Shown one piece after another: positions 60,395 through 64,000 of a stretch of DNA of 64,000 nt. Made by a program: the position numbers and the translations under genes. The DNA is from Topomyia yanbarensis. Its lineage: Eukaryota > Arthropoda > Insecta > Diptera > Culicidae. The notes below the pieces were generated by a model that saw only the letters and a program-made list of their open reading frames with translations, made no database searches and was not told the origin of the DNA. The stretch spans positions 212,958,546 to 213,022,545 of the forward strand of contig NC_080670.1 of NCBI RefSeq assembly GCF_030247195.1, given 5' to 3'. Every line of letters starts with the position of its first letter. The first letter of the stretch is position 1.

Positions 60395-60850
60395 GTTTGT
60401 AACCGGGTAATAGTTTAACACCGGTTACACTCTTCGTAGAGTGTAATGTTTTTGCAATATTACTCATATCTATCCACTATGTTCATTCATATTTTTCATT
60501 AGACTTTTTTAAACCATCAGAAAGTCACGCTAGTGCACTGAGTGCACGCTGCTCTGGAAATCTAGCGAAATCGTCTTAGCGCACCAGCGACTGCTCGTTC
60601 AGTGGGCCGTTTGCGCGACTTCCGGAGGGTTAACTTTGTATACATGAACGTTTATGTTAGTCTAGCTAGGCCAGCCAATTTTTGTTGCATGTTTGTAAAT
60701 TAAAATGTAGGGTTTAGGCAGGCTAGATTGTTTTTGCTGTCGAAAACCAGTACTGAATACGCTAGCCAGTAAGCGACTGCGGTGATGGAAGGCGGGTTTA
60801 TGAAGATCGCGCCCTGTCACTTAGGGTCCACCAGGTAAAGTTGTATTCGA
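60395..60850 (+). repeat. Family A repeat, copy 4 (strongly diverged)
   Basis: The start TTTGTAACCGGGTAA (60396-60410) with CTTCGTAGAGTGTAAT matches the family A start, and GCGCCCTGTCACTTAGGGTC (60810-60829) matches its end. The middle is largely different or deleted. Confidence 0.45.
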
Positions 60851-61551
60851 AACCCAGCAGTGGGCAAACCCCCTCCAGCAAGTTACGGGACGGTGTCTAG
60901 TAGGTTCTGTATCTGGGATACTTGGACAAGTACCCTCCAGACTTGGAAGAGAATTCAGTTTCGCTAGTGTTCAACGGGATTCCCCATCCATTGTGGATGT
61001 TCGGACCCTGCGCAATAATAATTTAGCGCAAATATTTACCTCTTCTCTCTAAGCAAAGCTATGATTTGTTACGAAATCTGGAATATGCGAGGTGAGTACG
61101 CTTATCTCGGAAGTACTGTGATCGTAATCGATCTGGTATTCAGTACTCTAACAGCATTTAATAGTAACCTGATGTACATTTCTCATCAAATTTGACGCAC
61201 GATCCGCATCTACTAATAATAATCGAGTATATGGTCCTGCGAACAAGCGAAATAAGTTAATTTCGAACAAATTTATAAGAAATTTGGTAGTAATAGTTAC
61301 TTAATTAACTGAGGGGTTTTATTTTTTATTTTTTTCAAACTTGTGAAAGGTGAGTGTCAGGTCATGTCGTTGAATTGACCTCGGAACATTAATTTCGAAA
61401 CCGGATCACCGCTTCAAGTTAGAAAGATACACAAAAAGGCAAAAGTATAAAGTAAAACCAATGTAGATTTGCCGTTTAACAACTTTTATGAATTTTCTGA
61501 GCGCCTAACAAGCTCAAAGAAATGCTTTTTTTGTGTGAAAAACTACATTTC
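60851..61551. other. Non-coding stretch, possibly LINE-derived
   Basis: No motif is diagnostic. Position after a family A copy suggests decayed retroelement sequence; this is inference only. Confidence 0.35.
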
Positions 61552-61920
61552 TTATGCAAATTCCCAAATGGGAAAATTTTGGACGATGCCAAATTTTTTG
61601 TGCATAAGGGCACATACCTTACATAAAGTACGGTTCCTTGTTTTAGTGTTTCGGATTCTCCTCGTCAGTAACTAGCACCAACAGGGTGTCTAGTTAGACG
61701 ATGTATCTAAGCTAGTACCCAAATTAGCACTAGTTAGACACTAAAATCCAAAAAGTCACACGTCTTGTGTGAACACTAAACAACTGCTAGTTGGTGCTAG
61801 TTACTGACGAGGAGAATCCGAAACACTAAAACAAGGAACCGTACTTTATGTAAGGTGTGTGCCCTTATGCACAAAAAATTTGGCATCGTCCAAAATTTTC
61901 CCATTTGGGAATTTGCATAA
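61552..61920. mobile_element. Large hairpin MITE with 130-bp near-perfect arms
   Basis: Arms at 61552-61681 and 61791-61920 are inverted copies with one mismatch in 130 bp, around a 109-bp loop. The inner half of each arm is the CTCGTCAGTAACT MITE terminus seen at 8650-8920 and 41301-41420. The outer half (TTATGCAAATTCCCAAATGG on the left) is related, more distantly, to the sequence before the 8736 arm, so it belongs to the element. No coding sequence is present. Confidence 0.92.
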
Positions 61921-62024
61921 TTTCAGGCGTTTGGATCTTCAAACCACAAGACGGTTTCGGTTCATATTCTTCGTCGGCAAACAGAACTTCTGTGCTTACT
62001 ATCGAGACATCACTCGGTATAAGC

Positions 62025-62080
62025 CAGTTGTTTAGTGTTCACACAAGACGTGTGACTTTTTGGATTTTAGTGTCTAACTA
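62025..62080. repeat. Exact inverted copy of part of the hairpin loop
   Basis: These 56 bp are the exact reverse complement of 61731-61786 (starting CAGTTGTTTAGTGTTCACAC). No MITE terminus accompanies them, so this is a detached inner fragment of the same family. Confidence 0.88.
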
Positions 62081-62084
62081 GTAC

Positions 62085-64000
62085 ATTTCTTGTTTGCGCT
62101 TGAGACCGCATTGGGCAGATTATAAGTGCAGTAGCATTCACTAAATCTTCGGGGCGTTTTTGTGTTGCAAATTCTTTGGGCGTAGTTGTTCGTGTATGAT
62201 CACGATTGCATGTTCGTCTTTGTGTATCGTCGCGAAGGGCTCGGGCGTTTGTAAGTAACCGTGTTCGACCGCGTCTGCTTGCGTGTAACTTCGCGTAAAT
62301 GAATTCGATTTTATAGCCGTGTGCCGGAACAAATTAAAGAAAAAAATACCATGAATATATTCCGCGCCAAATTTCACAACCATCAAAACACCAAGAAGTG
62401 GTCTCTAAAACCCATAAATATATAAGACAGACCATGGTGATGGTGTTCTCATGGGTTGAACCCATTCCAAACAGTAGCAAAACACCATGCAGTGTGGGGA
62501 ATTTAGACCATGAGCAAGAGAGAATTGTGAGCTTTTCGTTTGCTTGGCTGGATAAACGCATTTTCACGTATGTTCTTGGATGATCGTGATTAATCTGATA
62601 CTTAATTTTCAGCGTACGGTTTAGATGCTAAAAGAGAGTGAGCTCTCCCATAACACCAGAGTTCCTGGCCATTTTTGAAAAAATACAAAAAAGTGCCATA
62701 AGCCCTCTCGGTATCCTCGATGCACCACTATCGAGACGTAATGCAATAATCTTGAAGTAATTGTCTGTCAGAGGTTTTTTTTTTAAAAAAAAACTGATGC
62801 ATGAAATATGCTTGCAATACCGTCAAACCCATCAAGCTAGAGGAGCGTTCATATAATGCCATATTTTCGGCACAGAAATACTGATCTGAACATTATTAAA
62901 TGTCAGTCTCAAACCCCCAACCTATTCGATAAATGGACAACCAACCCATTTTCAAATTGACCAACTATTCAAGCACAAATCAATCTAAATTTTCAATATG
63001 TTAAACTTATGCTTCAAATTTTCTATCCGCATTTATCGGCACAATACGAACTGACATCTGGCTTACCCGGCTGCTTTTCCCAAGCCTTTGCCGAGGATCT
63101 GTCCCTGTTCCAAGCTCCGTTAATATCGGAACCCTCGTCGTTCGCTGATCGGCGTCCGAGCACTGAATTCAGCACTCAGATAGAGAAAAAAAAGCATTCG
63201 AGAACAAACCGAATGGAAATTAAACATGATTCTCGTAACTCGTTGCCACCACCACCATCCACGGTCACAAGCACTCCGCCGTCCAGGGAACGAATCGGAC
63301 AAACTCGACAAAACCATTATTGGAAATTGAACTTTACAACGCAACGATGATGCGTTTATTTAGATGTCCTTTCCCCGTCACTGATGCGCCGTCTGTCCGT
63401 CAAAACACCACAAAAAAACCTAATTGAATTCAACTGAATCAATGCCAACTAGATGGGTGAAAGGGTAGTTAACATTTTGGCTGTTGATGGATTTTCCCCA
63501 CTTCTGCTCGAGGAAATTGACCCATCAATCGGCCAACGGGTCATCCTCTCATTTTTTTTTATTGCGGTCAAATCCCCCGGAGCCCAGGGGTTCCGCATCA
63601 CGTCCACAACTGAACACAGAGGACGGGGGCGGCAAGGCAATATGATTTGTTGCGGGATTCTTCTTTGGTCGTAAAGAGAAACGCAGAACAGCGCACCGCA
63701 GGAAATCGAAATCAATCGTGCCGAAGGAAATTTTATCATGCAAAACGAGTCGTCCTTAGCCGGGAACGGGATCTTCCTGGCGTGCAGATTGGCTTGCTAG
63801 CTTGCTTGCTTGGGGTTCAATAAAAATTCTTCGCATTTCGCTGGAAGGGTGGTAGGTAGATAGGCAGGAGGATCACAAAGTCAACCCCGTCCGCCAGGAC
63901 GAATAGCGGTGATAGCGGAAAAGGCGAGAAAGAGGAAAAAGGCTTGAAAAATTCCATCCATTGAATAATTGATTTGATTTGATGTGAAATTCCAGGTCCA
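62085..64000. other. Non-coding stretch to the window end
   Basis: Frames at 63009-63350 (113 codons) and 63449-63739 (minus) have no recognised domain. A GCTTGCTAGCTTGCTTGCTT run lies near 63791. Nothing else recognised. Confidence 0.45.

Overview
The window looks like an accessory, repeat-rich stretch of an insect genome, most likely a culicine (Aedes-like) mosquito. The reasons are abundant non-LTR retrotransposon relics, a Tc1/mariner DD37E element of the ITmD37E type, tRNA-derived SINEs, many MITEs with TA or TTAA target sites, and a dispersed repeat ending in a pyrimidine-rich TTTCTATATGAG-AAAGGCAAAA type end that I know as very common in mosquito DNA. The species call is inference from repeat content and cannot be settled from this window alone.

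I can support only one intact host gene. It is a three-exon gene on the + strand (8350-8546, 9238-9368, 9973-10220) encoding a 191-residue bHLH transcription factor of the scleraxis/paraxis (SCX/TCF15) family. Both introns carry MITE-like inverted-repeat insertions.

The rest is mobile DNA, much of it nested. 1.5-5 kb: a SINE inside a dispersed repeat, and a second SINE inside a LINE endonuclease region next to a second, reverse-transcriptase-bearing LINE piece. 10.5-15 kb: a hairpin repeat, minus-strand LINE relics and a TA-flanked element with IR/DR-like ends. 18-26 kb: an interrupted MITE, two inverted copies of a ~1 kb retroelement-like repeat, one of them split by a frameshifted ITmD37E element. 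27-30 kb: a MULE with a perfect 9-bp target duplication, itself holding other repeats and a perfect-palindrome MITE. 31.8, 34.5 and 45.4 kb: three copies of a TTAA-flanked MITE. 35.9-41.9 kb: a palindromic MITE, a 2.07-kb foldback element with two kinds of internal tandem repeat, a LINE ORF1 relic and a decayed DD37E transposase.

47.6-54.1 kb holds three short-period tandem arrays (8, 7 and 10 bp units); the long open frames there are artefacts of the periods. 57.8-62.1 kb holds further retroelement pieces and a 130-bp-arm hairpin with one mismatch. The remaining stretches are non-coding with nothing I recognise. No rRNA, free-standing tRNA, CRISPR array or bacterial-type operon was seen.
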